A DNA stretch of 64,000 bases. Source: Acidiferrimicrobium sp. IK. Its GTDB lineage: Bacteria > Actinomycetota > Acidimicrobiia > Acidimicrobiales > Palsa-688. The stretch spans positions 310,001 to 374,000 of the forward strand of contig NZ_JAIMCB010000002.1 of assembly GCF_025499425.1 (NCBI RefSeq), read 5' to 3'. The notes under the pieces are model-generated. The model was not told the origin of the DNA. It ran no database searches and saw nothing but the letters and a program-made list of their open reading frames with translations. Below are positions 17,108 to 25,875 of this stretch, piece after piece (the stretch's first letter is position 1; each line of letters begins with the position of its first letter). Position numbers and translations under genes: made by a program.

Positions 17108-18124
17108 TCCCGCCACGTCGTGGAGGAGGGAGGGGTCGACGGTCTTCAGCTTTGTCACCGCGTCGGACAAGCCGACACGGACGATCTCACCGGCTTGGAG
17201 CGCCACCATCTGGTCGAACGCCCCGTCGTGGACCGCGTCGATGGCAGCGATCCCGAACCGGGTGGCCAGCACCCGGTCGAACGCGGTCGGCGTGCCGCCC
17301 CGCTGCACGTGCCCGAGGATGGTGACCCGGGTCTCGAAGCCGGTGCGGGCTTCGATCTCGGGGGCGATCCTCGATGCGATGCCGCCGAGACGGGGATGGC
17401 CGAACTGGTCGAGCTCGGCCGCCGCCACTTCTAGCGTTCCCTCCTTGGGCATCGCGCCCTCCGCTACCACCACGATGGAGGCAAATCGGCCCTTGGCGTG
17501 GCGAGCGATCAGGGACCGGCAGATCTCCTCGATGTCGAAGCGCTCCTCGGGGACGAGGATCTCGGCCGCGCCGCCCGCGATGCCGGCGTAGGTCGCGATC
17601 CATCCGGCGTGGCGCCCCATCACTTCGCAGACGATCACCCGGTCGTGGGACTCCGCGGTGGTGTGGAGCCGGTCGATGGCCTCGGTGGCGATCTGCACCG
17701 CGGTGTGGAAACCGAAGGTCACCTCGGTGGCAGACAGATCGTTGTCGATCGTCTTCGGCACCCCGACCACCCGAACCCCGGCGCCGGCCAGCCGGTGGGC
17801 GACGCCGAGGGTGTCCTCGCCGCCGATGGCGACTAGCGCGTCGAGTTTGTGGGCCTCGATGGTCTCTACTGCCCGCTGCTCGCCGCGTTCGACCTTGTAG
17901 GGGTTGGTGCGCGACGTGCCGAGCACCGTGCCTCCCCTCGGCAGCAGCCCGCGACACCGTTCCACGTCGAGCACCATCGAGCGGTCCTCGATGACCCCCC
18001 GCCACCCGTCGAGGAAGCCGACGAACTCGTCGCCGAAGTGCACCTCGCCTTTGCGGACGACCGCCCGGATGACCGCGTTCAAGCCCGGGCAGTCACCGCC
18101 ACCAGTCAAGACTCCAACGCGCAT
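17093..18124 (-). CDS. 6-phosphofructokinase, predicted pyrophosphate-dependent
   Basis: Glycolytic phosphofructokinase of 343 residues. By E. coli numbering, which this protein follows exactly here, position 104 is Asp (GGEDTL, 101-106) and position 124 is Lys (PKTIDND), with catalytic Asp127. Asp104 plus Lys124 is the signature of PPi-dependent enzymes, as in the Amycolatopsis group III enzyme; ATP-dependent ones carry Gly at 104. Start at the ATG preceded by GGGGAG. The reaction may therefore be reversible. The phosphoryl donor needs a biochemical test. Confidence 0.9.
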   Translation of the reverse strand: MRVGVLTGGGDCPGLNAVIRAVVRKGEVHFGDEFVGFLDGWRGVIEDRSMVLDVERCRGLLPRGGTVLGTSRTNPYKVERGEQRAVETIEAHKLDALVAIGGEDTLGVAHRLAGAGVRVVGVPKTIDNDLSATEVTFGFHTAVQIATEAIDRLHTTAESHDRVIVCEVMGRHAGWIATYAGIAGGAAEILVPEERFDIEEICRSLIARHAKGRFASIVVVAEGAMPKEGTLEVAAAELDQFGHPRLGGIASRIAPEIEARTGFETRVTILGHVQRGGTPTAFDRVLATRFGIAAIDAVHDGAFDQMVALQAGEIVRVGLSDAVTKLKTVDPSLLHDVAGAFFA

Positions 18125-18241
18125 GGGGCTCCCCTTTCGGCGATTCGGCCTCTCCCCGCACCATAGCGACGCCTCCGGCGGCCCTCGCAATCGGCGCAGC
18201 CCCGCCAGGGCGAAGTGGACCCAACTGGCCAGGAGTGTCCC

Positions 18242-18721
18242 CTACGAATGGCCGCCCGGTGGCTTGGGACTGGTCGCTTTGTTGAGGAGCCCGACCTCTC
18301 GACGGAAATCGTTGGCGTCGGCGAAACCCTTGTAGACGCTCGCGAAGCGCAAGTACGCGACCTCGTCGGCGGCTCGCAACCCGTCCAGGACCGCCCTACC
18401 GACCCGCTCGCTGGTGACGTCGGTACCCTCCATTCGCACCCGCTCCTCGACCTCGAGCGCCAGGGATTCCATGCGGGCCAGGTCGAGCGGCCGGTTCTTG
18501 GCGGCCGATCGGATGCCCTCCACCACCTTGGCCCGGTCGAAAGGCTCGCGGGCGCCCGAACGTTTCACGACCATGAGCGGCACCTCCTCGAGACGCTCGT
18601 AGGTGGTGAACCGGCGCCCGCACGCCAGGCACTCTCGCCGGCGGCGGATGGCCGCGCCCTCCTCGGCCGTGCGCGAATCGACCACCTTGTCCTCTGGGTT
18701 GGAGCAATGGGGGCAGCGCAC
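18242..18721 (-). CDS. nrdR: Transcriptional repressor NrdR
   Basis: Zinc-finger/ATP-cone repressor of ribonucleotide reductase genes, 159 residues. The zinc ribbon has Cys3, Cys6, Cys31 and Cys34 (RCPHC and CLACG), and the ATP-cone begins at VVKRSGAREPFDRAKV. GTG immediately before RCPHCS is chosen because the family starts there. It lies next to the LysM gene and lexA, the usual actinobacterial order. Confidence 0.95.
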   Translation of the reverse strand: MRCPHCSNPEDKVVDSRTAEEGAAIRRRRECLACGRRFTTYERLEEVPLMVVKRSGAREPFDRAKVVEGIRSAAKNRPLDLARMESLALEVEERVRMEGTDVTSERVGRAVLDGLRAADEVAYLRFASVYKGFADANDFRREVGLLNKATSPKPPGGHS

Positions 18722-18805
18722 CACCGCCGACCCTACCGGGCGCCCACCCCGAACCATCGCAGGCCGCCACGCCGCCGCAGGCCGCCGGCGCCTTTCGCCG
18801 GAGGC

Positions 18806-19183
18806 TTAGGGGAGCAGGATCCGCTCCCCCACCTGGAGGGGCTGGCCGCCGGTCTCCTCGGCCAGCCGGTCGACCACCGGACGGATATCGCCGCGGGCAC
18901 CGGATCGAAGGGCGATCGACCAGAGGGTGTCGCCGGGTCGGACCACCCACACCTTGGCCGCGGCGGGAGTGCCGACGGCGGCACCGGTGGCGGTGAGGGG
19001 ACCGCCACCGGTGCCGCCGAGGGCCGCCTGCAGGGCGAACCAGAAACCGATGAGGAGCAAGGCCGTCCCAGCCAGCGCGACTCCTCTCCTCCGGCGGTAG
19101 ACCACCGATGTCGGCACCCCGCACTCGGGGACGTCAGAACGGGCGCCGCCATAAGGCCGTCGTGCAACCTGCGCTGCAACCAT
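18806..19183 (-). CDS. LysM-domain membrane protein, SOS-linked (Rv2719c/YneA position)
   Basis: 125 residues: a basic cytoplasmic N-terminus, one transmembrane helix (about 35-55, GVALAGTALLLIGFWFALQ) and a C-terminal LysM domain (WVVRPGDTLWSIALRSG). Divergent from lexA with shared LexA boxes, it occupies the place of mycobacterial Rv2719c (ChiZ) and Bacillus YneA, DNA-damage-induced proteins that delay division. The promoter TTGACA-17-TCAAAT carries a LexA box in its spacer and another beside the start site. ATG preceded by GGAG. No catalytic domain is visible besides LysM. Confidence 0.85.
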   Translation of the reverse strand: MVAAQVARRPYGGARSDVPECGVPTSVVYRRRRGVALAGTALLLIGFWFALQAALGGTGGGPLTATGAAVGTPAAAKVWVVRPGDTLWSIALRSGARGDIRPVVDRLAEETGGQPLQVGERILLP

Positions 19184-19251
19184 GCTCGTCTCCTCCTCGG
19201 CTTCGGGTGGCGGCCGCTCCGGGCGCCGCTGACGGGTGGCTCCCTCCAGGG

Positions 19252-19354
19252 GAACACGTGTTCGTCATTTGACCAGAACGTGCGTTCGGTGTCAACCCCT
19301 CGTGGCAAACACACGTTCGCTCGATCCGTCGCCGTCGCCATCGAACACCTGTTT
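19252..19354. promoter_or_regulatory. Four LexA boxes in the lexA / LysM-gene divergent region
   Basis: GAAC-N4-GTTC sites: 19252-19263 (GAACACGTGTTC), 19276-19287 (GAACGTGCGTTC), a weaker AAAC-N4-GTTC at 19307-19318, and GAACACCTGTTT at 19343-19354. The second falls exactly in the 17-bp spacer of the leftward LysM promoter (-35 at 19290-19295, -10 at 19267-19272). A possible lexA -10 is TACAGT at 19367-19372. This is the actinobacterial/Bacillus-type SOS box. Confidence 0.85.
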
Positions 19355-19467
19355 GGCTACTCCGGCTACAGTGTCCTACCGTGAAATCGCGTGGGGAGTC
19401 ACCAGAGGTTCGGGAGAGCCTCGATCGGGACGCCTGACCGCACGGGCTACGGGACGAAAGGCACGCC

Positions 19468-20100
19468 ATGACCGACACCGAGCTGACCGGCAAGCGCAGG
19501 GAGATCCTCGACTTCATCGCGGCGCAGATCCGAGAGCGCGGTTTCCCTCCCTCGGTCCGGGAGATCGGCGAGGCGGTCGGACTGACGTCTTCGTCGACGG
19601 TCCACACCCACCTGACCACCCTGCAAAAGCAGGGCTTCTTGCGCCGGGACCCCACCAAGCCCCGGGCCATCGAGGTCCGCTACGACACCAACTCCGGCGC
19701 GGCCATCGAGCGCCGCCCGACCCGTCACATCCCCCTCGTCGGCGAGGTGGCGGCCGGCACCGACGTGCTGGCCCAGCAAAACGTGGAGGAGTTGCTCCCG
19801 ATGCCGGAGGACTTCACCGGGGACGGCCCGGTGTTCATGCTCAAGGTGAGGGGCGACTCGATGATCGAGGCGGGGATCCTCGACGGGGACTTCGTCGTCG
19901 TCCGCCAGCAGGCCGAGGCGTCCAAGGGTGACGTCGTGGTCGCTGGGATTCCCGGCGAGGAGGCGACCGTGAAGTTCTACGGCCGCAAGGGGGCCAAGGT
20001 CGTCCTCACGCCGGCCAACGCCCGTCTCCAGCCGATGGTGTTCGACCCCTCGGAGGTCACGCTGTTCGGCAAGGTGGTCACCGTGCTGCGCCGCCTCTGA
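19468..20100 (+). CDS. lexA: SOS repressor LexA
   Basis: Self-cleaving repressor of the SOS regulon, 210 residues. The winged helix-turn-helix covers about 6-70; the Ala96-Gly97 cleavage site is in GEVAAGTD; the Ser131-Lys169 dyad is in GDSMIEAG and ATVKFY. ATG with an AAAGG site. Four LexA boxes upstream indicate autoregulation. Convergent with dapE; tandem repeats follow the stop. Confidence 0.97.
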   Translation: MTDTELTGKRREILDFIAAQIRERGFPPSVREIGEAVGLTSSSTVHTHLTTLQKQGFLRRDPTKPRAIEVRYDTNSGAAIERRPTRHIPLVGEVAAGTDVLAQQNVEELLPMPEDFTGDGPVFMLKVRGDSMIEAGILDGDFVVVRQQAEASKGDVVVAGIPGEEATVKFYGRKGAKVVLTPANARLQPMVFDPSEVTLFGKVVTVLRRL

Positions 20101-20102
20101 GC

Positions 20103-20138
20103 GCCGGGCCGCTACCGCTAGCCGGGCCGCTGCCGCTA
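20103..20138. repeat. 18-bp tandem repeat after lexA
   Basis: GCCGGGCCGCTACCGCTA at 20103-20120 and a copy with one change at 20121-20138, starting 3 nt after the lexA stop in the convergent junction with dapE. Confidence 0.85.
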
Positions 20139-20188
20139 CCGGTGCAGCGCCGCGGTCGCGCCCGTGCAGCCCGGCCGGGCGGGTGGGT

Positions 20189-21256
20189 TCAAGCGCCGCC
20201 GACCAGCACCCGGCGCAGGGAGCGGTGGGCGGCATCAAGGTCGGCGCGCTCGACGCGCTCTTGGGGGGTGTGGGCCAGCTCCGGGTCACCGGGACCGAAG
20301 TTCACTGCGGGCGTGCCTCGCCCGGCGAAGAAGGCCACGTCGGTCCACCCCAGCTTGGCTCGGGGCGGGCCGTCGGTGGTGGCCTGGAGGGCCTGCAGCA
20401 CCGGATGGTCGAGGCCGGGCGGCGCGGCGGGGGCCACGTCGACGATCTCCACCTCGTCGCCCAGTCCGGCGTCGAGGTGGGGGGCTAGTAGCTGGCGGAG
20501 CCAGGCCTCGGCCTCGGCCTCGGTGCGGTCGGGAGCGAAGCGATGGCTGATCACGACCGACGCCCGGTCGGGTACGACGTTGCCGGCCACCCCGCCCTCG
20601 ACGCTGACAGCGGAGAGCGCCTCCCGGTAAGTGCAGCCGTCGAGGACCGGCTGGCGCAGCGAGGCGCCGGCGACGGCGGCCAGCAGCGGAGACAGGCGGT
20701 GGAGGGCGTTGACCCCCATCCACGGGCGGGCGGTGTGAGCGCGGCGACCGCCGAGGGTGACTCGGGCCTTGAGCACTCCCTGGCACCCGGCCTCGATGAC
20801 CGCCCCGGTCGGTTCGCCGAGGATGGCCACGTCGGCGGCTAGGAGGTCGGGGCGGGCCGCGTCGATGGCTAGCAGCCCATTGTCGGCTCGGGCCACCTCC
20901 TCGGCGGCGTAGAACACATAGGTCACCGGCCTAGCCGTGACGTCGAGCGTCTCGGCCAGCTCGAGCATGACCGCCAGGCCGCCTTTCATGTCGGCGCTGC
21001 CGAGGCCGCGGAGGACGTCGCCCTCCACGACAGGGTCGGCGTTGCCGTTGGCAGGGACGGTGTCGAGGTGGCCGGCGAGCAGGGTGCGGGGCCCGTCGCC
21101 GGCGCTGCGGGCGACGACGTTGTCGCCGACCCGGTCGACCTGCAACCACGGAACCGCCCGCAGGCGACCCTCCACGTGGTCGGCGATGGCCGTCTCGTGG
21201 TGGCTCTCGCTGGCGATGGCGACCAGCGCGGCGGTTGCCGCCAGGAGGTCGGTCAC
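20189..21256 (-). CDS. dapE: Succinyl-diaminopimelate desuccinylase DapE
   Basis: Zinc aminoacylase/M20-family enzyme that releases LL-diaminopimelate from N-succinyl-LL-DAP. 355 residues with the metal motifs AGHLDTVP, GLGSADMKGG and AAEEVA, a dimerisation domain in the middle and the final His in AHTPQERVE. GTG start. Next gene downstream of dapD on the same strand (61-bp gap), which fixes the substrate better than sequence alone would. Confidence 0.92.
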   Translation of the reverse strand: MTDLLAATAALVAIASESHHETAIADHVEGRLRAVPWLQVDRVGDNVVARSAGDGPRTLLAGHLDTVPANGNADPVVEGDVLRGLGSADMKGGLAVMLELAETLDVTARPVTYVFYAAEEVARADNGLLAIDAARPDLLAADVAILGEPTGAVIEAGCQGVLKARVTLGGRRAHTARPWMGVNALHRLSPLLAAVAGASLRQPVLDGCTYREALSAVSVEGGVAGNVVPDRASVVISHRFAPDRTEAEAEAWLRQLLAPHLDAGLGDEVEIVDVAPAAPPGLDHPVLQALQATTDGPPRAKLGWTDVAFFAGRGTPAVNFGPGDPELAHTPQERVERADLDAAHRSLRRVLVGGA

Positions 21257-21317
21257 CGGGCGCCGCCGGTTGCCGGGAGGGACGCCGCCAGCCGGCGGCG
21301 GGCTGCCTTCGATGTCA

Positions 21318-22142
21318 TCAGATGGCGACGCCGTGCTCGCGGAGCATGTCGTTGAGCTGGGCGCTGTCGTGGCGCTGACCTTCGGTCAGCCGACGGATGA
21401 TCAGGATGCAGGGCAGCCCGAACGTGCCGCCAGGGAACTCGCGGGCGCGACTGGCCATGATCCCGACCGACCAGTCGGGGACGTGGCCCCGGCTCAGCTC
21501 TTTGCCGGTCTCTGCGTCGATCACCGGGATACCCGGGTTGAGGACGCAGCCCTCGCCGAGGACCGCGCCCCGCCCGACCCGGGCCCCCTGGGTGATCATG
21601 CACCGGCTGCCGATGAGCGCCTCGTCCTCGATGACCACCGGCGCGGCCTGCGGCGGCTCCAGCACTCCTCCGATGCCTACACCGCCGGAGAGGTGGACGT
21701 CCCGACCGATCTGGGCGCAGCTACCGACGGTGGCCCAGGTGTCCACCATCGTGCCGCTGCCGACGCGGGCCCCGATGTTGACGTAGCTCGGCATCATGAC
21801 GACGCCGGGCTCGAGGTAGCTACCCCACCGGGCCGACGCCCCGGGCACCACCCGGACGCCGGCCGCGGCCAGGTCGTGCTTGAGGGGAAGTTTGTCGACG
21901 TATTCGAACGGCGCCGACTCGATGGTCTCCATCGCCGAGACCCGGAAGAGCAGCAGGATGGCCCGCTTCAGCCATTGGTGGACGACTATCTGGCCCTCGG
22001 CGCCGATCTCGGCCACCCGCGCCTGGCCCGAGTCGAGCAACCCGACCGCCTCGCGGACAGTCGATGCGGCGTCGCCATCAGCGGGGCTCAGCTCCGCCCG
22101 CAGGTCCCAAAGGTGGTCGATCTGTGCCGCGAGGTCAGCCAT
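21318..22142 (-). CDS. dapD: Tetrahydrodipicolinate N-succinyltransferase DapD
   Basis: Transfers succinyl from succinyl-CoA to tetrahydrodipicolinate. 274 residues, the E. coli-type length, with left-handed beta-helix hexapeptide repeats (SYVNIGARVGSGTMVDTWA and following). The ATG at 22142 is preferred; the upstream part of the longer frame is low-complexity. First gene of a dapD-dapE pair. Confidence 0.93.
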   Translation of the reverse strand: MADLAAQIDHLWDLRAELSPADGDAASTVREAVGLLDSGQARVAEIGAEGQIVVHQWLKRAILLLFRVSAMETIESAPFEYVDKLPLKHDLAAAGVRVVPGASARWGSYLEPGVVMMPSYVNIGARVGSGTMVDTWATVGSCAQIGRDVHLSGGVGIGGVLEPPQAAPVVIEDEALIGSRCMITQGARVGRGAVLGEGCVLNPGIPVIDAETGKELSRGHVPDWSVGIMASRAREFPGGTFGLPCILIIRRLTEGQRHDSAQLNDMLREHGVAI

Positions 22143-22345
22143 GGCCCAGACGCTACCGGCAGCGACCGGTGGGCTCGCGCTCCCCGCCGGCGCGCCCGAC
22201 GCCGCTGGGCCGGCCAGCCGGCGCGGCGTTCGGCCGCGGCGGGGGCCATCCCGGGTAGGGTCCGCGACGGTCCGGGGCGACGGCGCCCGGCCTCCCGCCG
22301 CGGCTGCCACGCAGGGGACGAGCATGTATGGAGGAGCCAGCCCTG

Positions 22346-23263
22346 ATGAAGGTACGAATCGGAGTCGGGGTCAGCGGTGACGTGGCCGGTCCCAATCCCC
22401 GCGCCGGCGGGCTCGGTGCCGTGGTCGACGCTCTGGCCGACCTGCGCTTCGACTCGATCTGGCTGCCGGAGATCCTCACCGCGTCCACCCCGGACCCGGC
22501 GGTGGCCTTGGCGTGGGCCGCGGCCCGGACGCCGAAGCTCAAGCTGGGGACGACCTGCCTGGTCCCTGGGCGCAACGTCATCCGCCTGGCGAAGTCCCTC
22601 GCGACCCTCGACGCCTTGTCGGAGGGCCGGCTGCTGCTGACCTTCGTGCCCGGCCTGGCGGTGGCCCCCGAGCGCGCCGCCATCGGCCCCGAGCCGAAGG
22701 TCCGGGGTGCGCTGATCGACGAGGCGCTGCCGCTGCTGCGCCGCTTGTGGGCCGGCGAGGAGGTGTCCCACCACGGCGCGGTCGGAGACTTCGACGGCGT
22801 CCGCTTGGCGCCGCTGCCGTTGCAACAGCCGCTCGAGCCGTGGCTGGGCGGCATGGCCCCCGAGGCCCTGCGCCGCTGCGGGGAGCTCGCGGACGGTTGG
22901 CTCCCAGCGCTGTGCACGCCGGAGGAGGCCGCTGCAGGACGGGAGGTGATCGACCGGGCGGCCGCCGCGGCGGGCCGGTCGATCGACCCGGAGCACTTCG
23001 GGGTCAGCGTCGGGTACGCCACCGCGCCGCTGTCCGACGCCGCCCTGGCGGCGCTGGCCCGCCGCAGCCGGGGCCATGACCCAGCGGAGCTGGTTCCGGT
23101 CGGTCACGCCGCGCTGCGCGCCACGCTGGAGGCGTTCGTAGCTGTCGGCTTCACCAAGTTCGTCCTCCGCCCGACCGGCCAGCCCGGAGACTGGGTCGAG
23201 GAGCTCAAGGCGCTCGCCGAGGGGGTGCTCGACCTCCAGACGGGCGGCTCCAAGCCGGGCTGA
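22346..23263 (+). CDS. LLM-class flavin/F420-dependent oxidoreductase
   Basis: About 305 residues with a luciferase-like TIM-barrel: VGVSGDVAGPNPRAGGL, SIWLPEIL, LGTTCLVPGRNVIRLAKSLATLD (split across a helix), SEGRLLLTFVPG and the C-terminal GFTKFVLRPTG. Substrate and whether it uses F420 or FMN are unknown; most actinobacterial members use F420. The ATG before KVRIGVGVSG has an AGGAG site and is preferred to the ATG six codons upstream. It is monocistronic between dapD and dapC. Confidence 0.85.
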   Translation: MKVRIGVGVSGDVAGPNPRAGGLGAVVDALADLRFDSIWLPEILTASTPDPAVALAWAAARTPKLKLGTTCLVPGRNVIRLAKSLATLDALSEGRLLLTFVPGLAVAPERAAIGPEPKVRGALIDEALPLLRRLWAGEEVSHHGAVGDFDGVRLAPLPLQQPLEPWLGGMAPEALRRCGELADGWLPALCTPEEAAAGREVIDRAAAAAGRSIDPEHFGVSVGYATAPLSDAALAALARRSRGHDPAELVPVGHAALRATLEAFVAVGFTKFVLRPTGQPGDWVEELKALAEGVLDLQTGGSKPG

Positions 23264-23295
23264 CCTCCCCACAGCGCGGGCAGGGCCGCCCCGGC

Positions 23296-24444
23296 TCAGC
23301 AGCCCAGGCGCTCCGCCAGCAGATCCAGTTTGGCCATCGGCGCCACCATGGCCAGGCGCACGTAGCGCGACCCGGCCTCGCCGTAGAACTCGCCGGGAGA
23401 CACCAGCACGCCGGCTTCCTTGGCCAGGCGGCCGGCGAGAGCCCACGCGTCTCCGTCCGGCGCCTCCACCCAAAGGTAGAAGCCGCCGGCGGGCAGGGCG
23501 CATGACAGGCCCAGGCCGTCGGCGAGGATGTCGCGGGCCCGCTCCAGGCGGGCCAGGTACAAGCGGCGCTGGGTGGCGACGTGGGACGAGTCGCCGAGCG
23601 CGGCCACGCCCGCCGCTTGGGCCGGCCCGGGGACCATCAGCCCGGCATGCTTGCGGACCTCGCGCAAGAAGCCGACCACGCCGGCGTCGCCGCTGTACCA
23701 GCCGACCCGGAGGCCGGCCAGGTTGGAGCGCTTGGACAGCGAGTGCAGGGCTACCACGCCGTCGGTGCCCGATGGGCCGCTGCCGTGGCCGAGGATAGTC
23801 CTGGGCGGGCCGTCCCACGTGAAGGGCGCGTAGCACTCGTCGCTGAAGACCAGCACGTCGTGGTCCCGGCCCCAAGCGGCGGCGGCCTCCAGGTCGTCGA
23901 GGCCGCCCGCCGGGTTGCCGGGGGTGTTGACCCACAGCGCCAGGGCCCGGGCGGCGTCGCTATCCGAGATCGTTGACAGGTCGATGCGCCACTGCTCGTC
24001 GACGGGCACGGGTACCGCCCGCAGCCCGGCCAGCTCGGCGCCCATGGCGTAGCTCGGGTAGGAGACCGCGGGGTAGAGCACGGTGTCGCGGCCGGGTCGG
24101 TGCAGCTTCAGCCACCCGGGGAGCGTGACGACGAACTCCTTGGTCCCGACGCACGCGCCGATCCGGTCCGGGTCGACCGCCGCCGCAGGCCCGAAGGTGG
24201 AGGTCATCCACGCCGCGGCCGCGCCGCGCAGCGCGGCGGTACCGACCGACGGCGGGTAGCCCCGTAGCGCCGACCCCCGGTCGGCGTCCGCCAGAGCGGC
24301 AAGCACCGGGGGCGGCGGCGGGTCGGTCGGGGTGCCGACCGACAGGTCGACCACCCCGCCGGGGAGCGCCTCGGCGGCCGCTAGGAGCGGGGCCAGGCGG
24401 TCGTAGGGGTAAGCGGGCGGCTGCCACCCGGCCCCGGCGCTCAC
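23296..24444 (-). CDS. dapC: Succinyldiaminopimelate aminotransferase DapC
   Basis: Class I/II PLP aminotransferase, 382 residues, with the PLP lysine in LHSLSKRSNLAGLR and preceding NTPGNPAGG and FSDECYAP. It fits the actinobacterial DapC branch that converts N-succinyl-2-amino-6-ketopimelate to N-succinyl-DAP. GTG start overlaps the hflX stop (GTGA). dapD, dapE and dapF nearby support the assignment. Confidence 0.85.
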   Translation of the reverse strand: MSAGAGWQPPAYPYDRLAPLLAAAEALPGGVVDLSVGTPTDPPPPPVLAALADADRGSALRGYPPSVGTAALRGAAAAWMTSTFGPAAAVDPDRIGACVGTKEFVVTLPGWLKLHRPGRDTVLYPAVSYPSYAMGAELAGLRAVPVPVDEQWRIDLSTISDSDAARALALWVNTPGNPAGGLDDLEAAAAWGRDHDVLVFSDECYAPFTWDGPPRTILGHGSGPSGTDGVVALHSLSKRSNLAGLRVGWYSGDAGVVGFLREVRKHAGLMVPGPAQAAGVAALGDSSHVATQRRLYLARLERARDILADGLGLSCALPAGGFYLWVEAPDGDAWALAGRLAKEAGVLVSPGEFYGEAGSRYVRLAMVAPMAKLDLLAERLGC

Positions 24445-25844
24445 GACTTCCCCGCCGGAGGCCCGGCGGAGACGCTCGGCGCAGTGGGCGGACCCGGCAC
24501 GGAAGCAGGGGGGCCCGGCAAGGAAGCGGCGGGACCCGGGCCAGCATCGGCGGGACCCGTTGAGGGCGGGACTGGGGAGCGCAGGGCCGGCACCGCGAAG
24601 TCCCGGAACCGGGCCGCCCCGGCGCCGTCGACCCGGACCTCCAGGTAGGTGGAGTCGTCTTCGTGGGTCTCGATGAGCACCTCTCCCTCCCGGTGCACCG
24701 CGGCGAGGACGTCGCCGCGGTCGTAGGGCACCCGCAGGGCCACCACCTCCATCAGGGCCCGCAGCCGGTCGCCGACCGCGGTGAGCAAGTCGTCGATGCC
24801 CTCACCGGTCAGCGCGGAGATCATCACGCTGCCGGGGTAGCGCTCCGCGAGGCGCTTGGCCTCCCGGGAGACGTCCGCCTTGTTGAACGCCAGCAGCTCC
24901 GGCACCCCGCCCGCGCCGATCTCGCCCAGCACGGAGCGCACCGCCTCGATCTGCTCCTCGGGGTCAGGGGCCGCGCAGTCCACGACGTGCACGAGCAGGT
25001 CGGACTCGGTGACCACCTCGAGGGTCGAACGGAACGCCTCGACCAGCTGGTGGGGCAGCTTGCGCACGAAGCCCACGGTGTCCGACAGCAGCACCGACTC
25101 CCCGCCGGGCAGGGCCAGGCGGCGGGTCCTCGGGTCGAGGGTGGCGAAGAGCCGGTCCTCGACGAGCACCCCGGCGTCGGTCAGGCGGTTGAGCAGCGTC
25201 GACTTGCCGGCGTTGGTGTACCCGACGAGGGAGACGTTGGCCAGGCGGCTGCGCCGGCGGCCCTTGCGCTGCAGGCGGCGCTGGTCGGTCAGCTCCCGCA
25301 GTTCCGATTCCAGCTTGGTCATCCGCCGGACCAGGCGGCGGCGGTCCACCTCGAGCTGGGTCTCGCCCGGGCCCCTGGTGCCGATGCCGCCGGCTTGCTG
25401 CGACAGCGCCTTCCCCCGGCCGCGCAGGCGCGGCAGGCGGTAACGCAACTGGGCCAGCTCCACCTGGGCCTTGCCCTCCATGGTGCGGGCGTTCTGGGCG
25501 AATATGTCGAGGATGACCGCGGTGCGGTCGATGGCCGTGCGTCCCAGGATCTTCTCCAGGTTGCGGGACTGCGCGGGGCTCAGCTCGTCGTCGAACACGA
25601 CGGTGTCGGCGTCGACTACCAGCGACAGGTCCCGCAGCTCCTCGGCCTTGCCCTTGCCGATGTAGGTGGCCGGATCCGGGTGGTCCCGCCGCTGGAGGAC
25701 CCGGGCCTTCTCGTCGGCGCCGGCGGTGTCGACCAGCAGCGACAGCTCGTCGAGGTGGCGCTCGGTGTCCTCGTCGCTTCCCGGCGGGACGGTGACGCCG
25801 ACGAGGATGATCTTCTCCCGAAACGACCGTTCGATGAGGCTCAC
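24441..25844 (-). CDS. hflX: Ribosome-splitting GTPase HflX
   Basis: 467 residues. An N-terminal HflX domain (ARVLQRRDHPDPATYIGKGK) and coiled linker precede the G domain with GYTNAGKST, DTVGF and NKAD. Family members dissociate stalled ribosomes. The C-terminal 60 residues are Pro/Gly/Ala repeats, probably disordered. Lies between dapF and dapC, overlapping the latter. Confidence 0.95.
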   Translation of the reverse strand: MSLIERSFREKIILVGVTVPPGSDEDTERHLDELSLLVDTAGADEKARVLQRRDHPDPATYIGKGKAEELRDLSLVVDADTVVFDDELSPAQSRNLEKILGRTAIDRTAVILDIFAQNARTMEGKAQVELAQLRYRLPRLRGRGKALSQQAGGIGTRGPGETQLEVDRRRLVRRMTKLESELRELTDQRRLQRKGRRRSRLANVSLVGYTNAGKSTLLNRLTDAGVLVEDRLFATLDPRTRRLALPGGESVLLSDTVGFVRKLPHQLVEAFRSTLEVVTESDLLVHVVDCAAPDPEEQIEAVRSVLGEIGAGGVPELLAFNKADVSREAKRLAERYPGSVMISALTGEGIDDLLTAVGDRLRALMEVVALRVPYDRGDVLAAVHREGEVLIETHEDDSTYLEVRVDGAGAARFRDFAVPALRSPVPPSTGPADAGPGPAASLPGPPASVPGPPTAPSVSAGPPAGKS

Positions 25845-25875
25845 AGCCGACCGCTTCCTGTCACAGAAAGAGCCA

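Noticed and set aside
24441-25844. HflX Pro-rich tail as a separate small gene
   Set aside because: It is in frame with HflX, with no start signal of its own.
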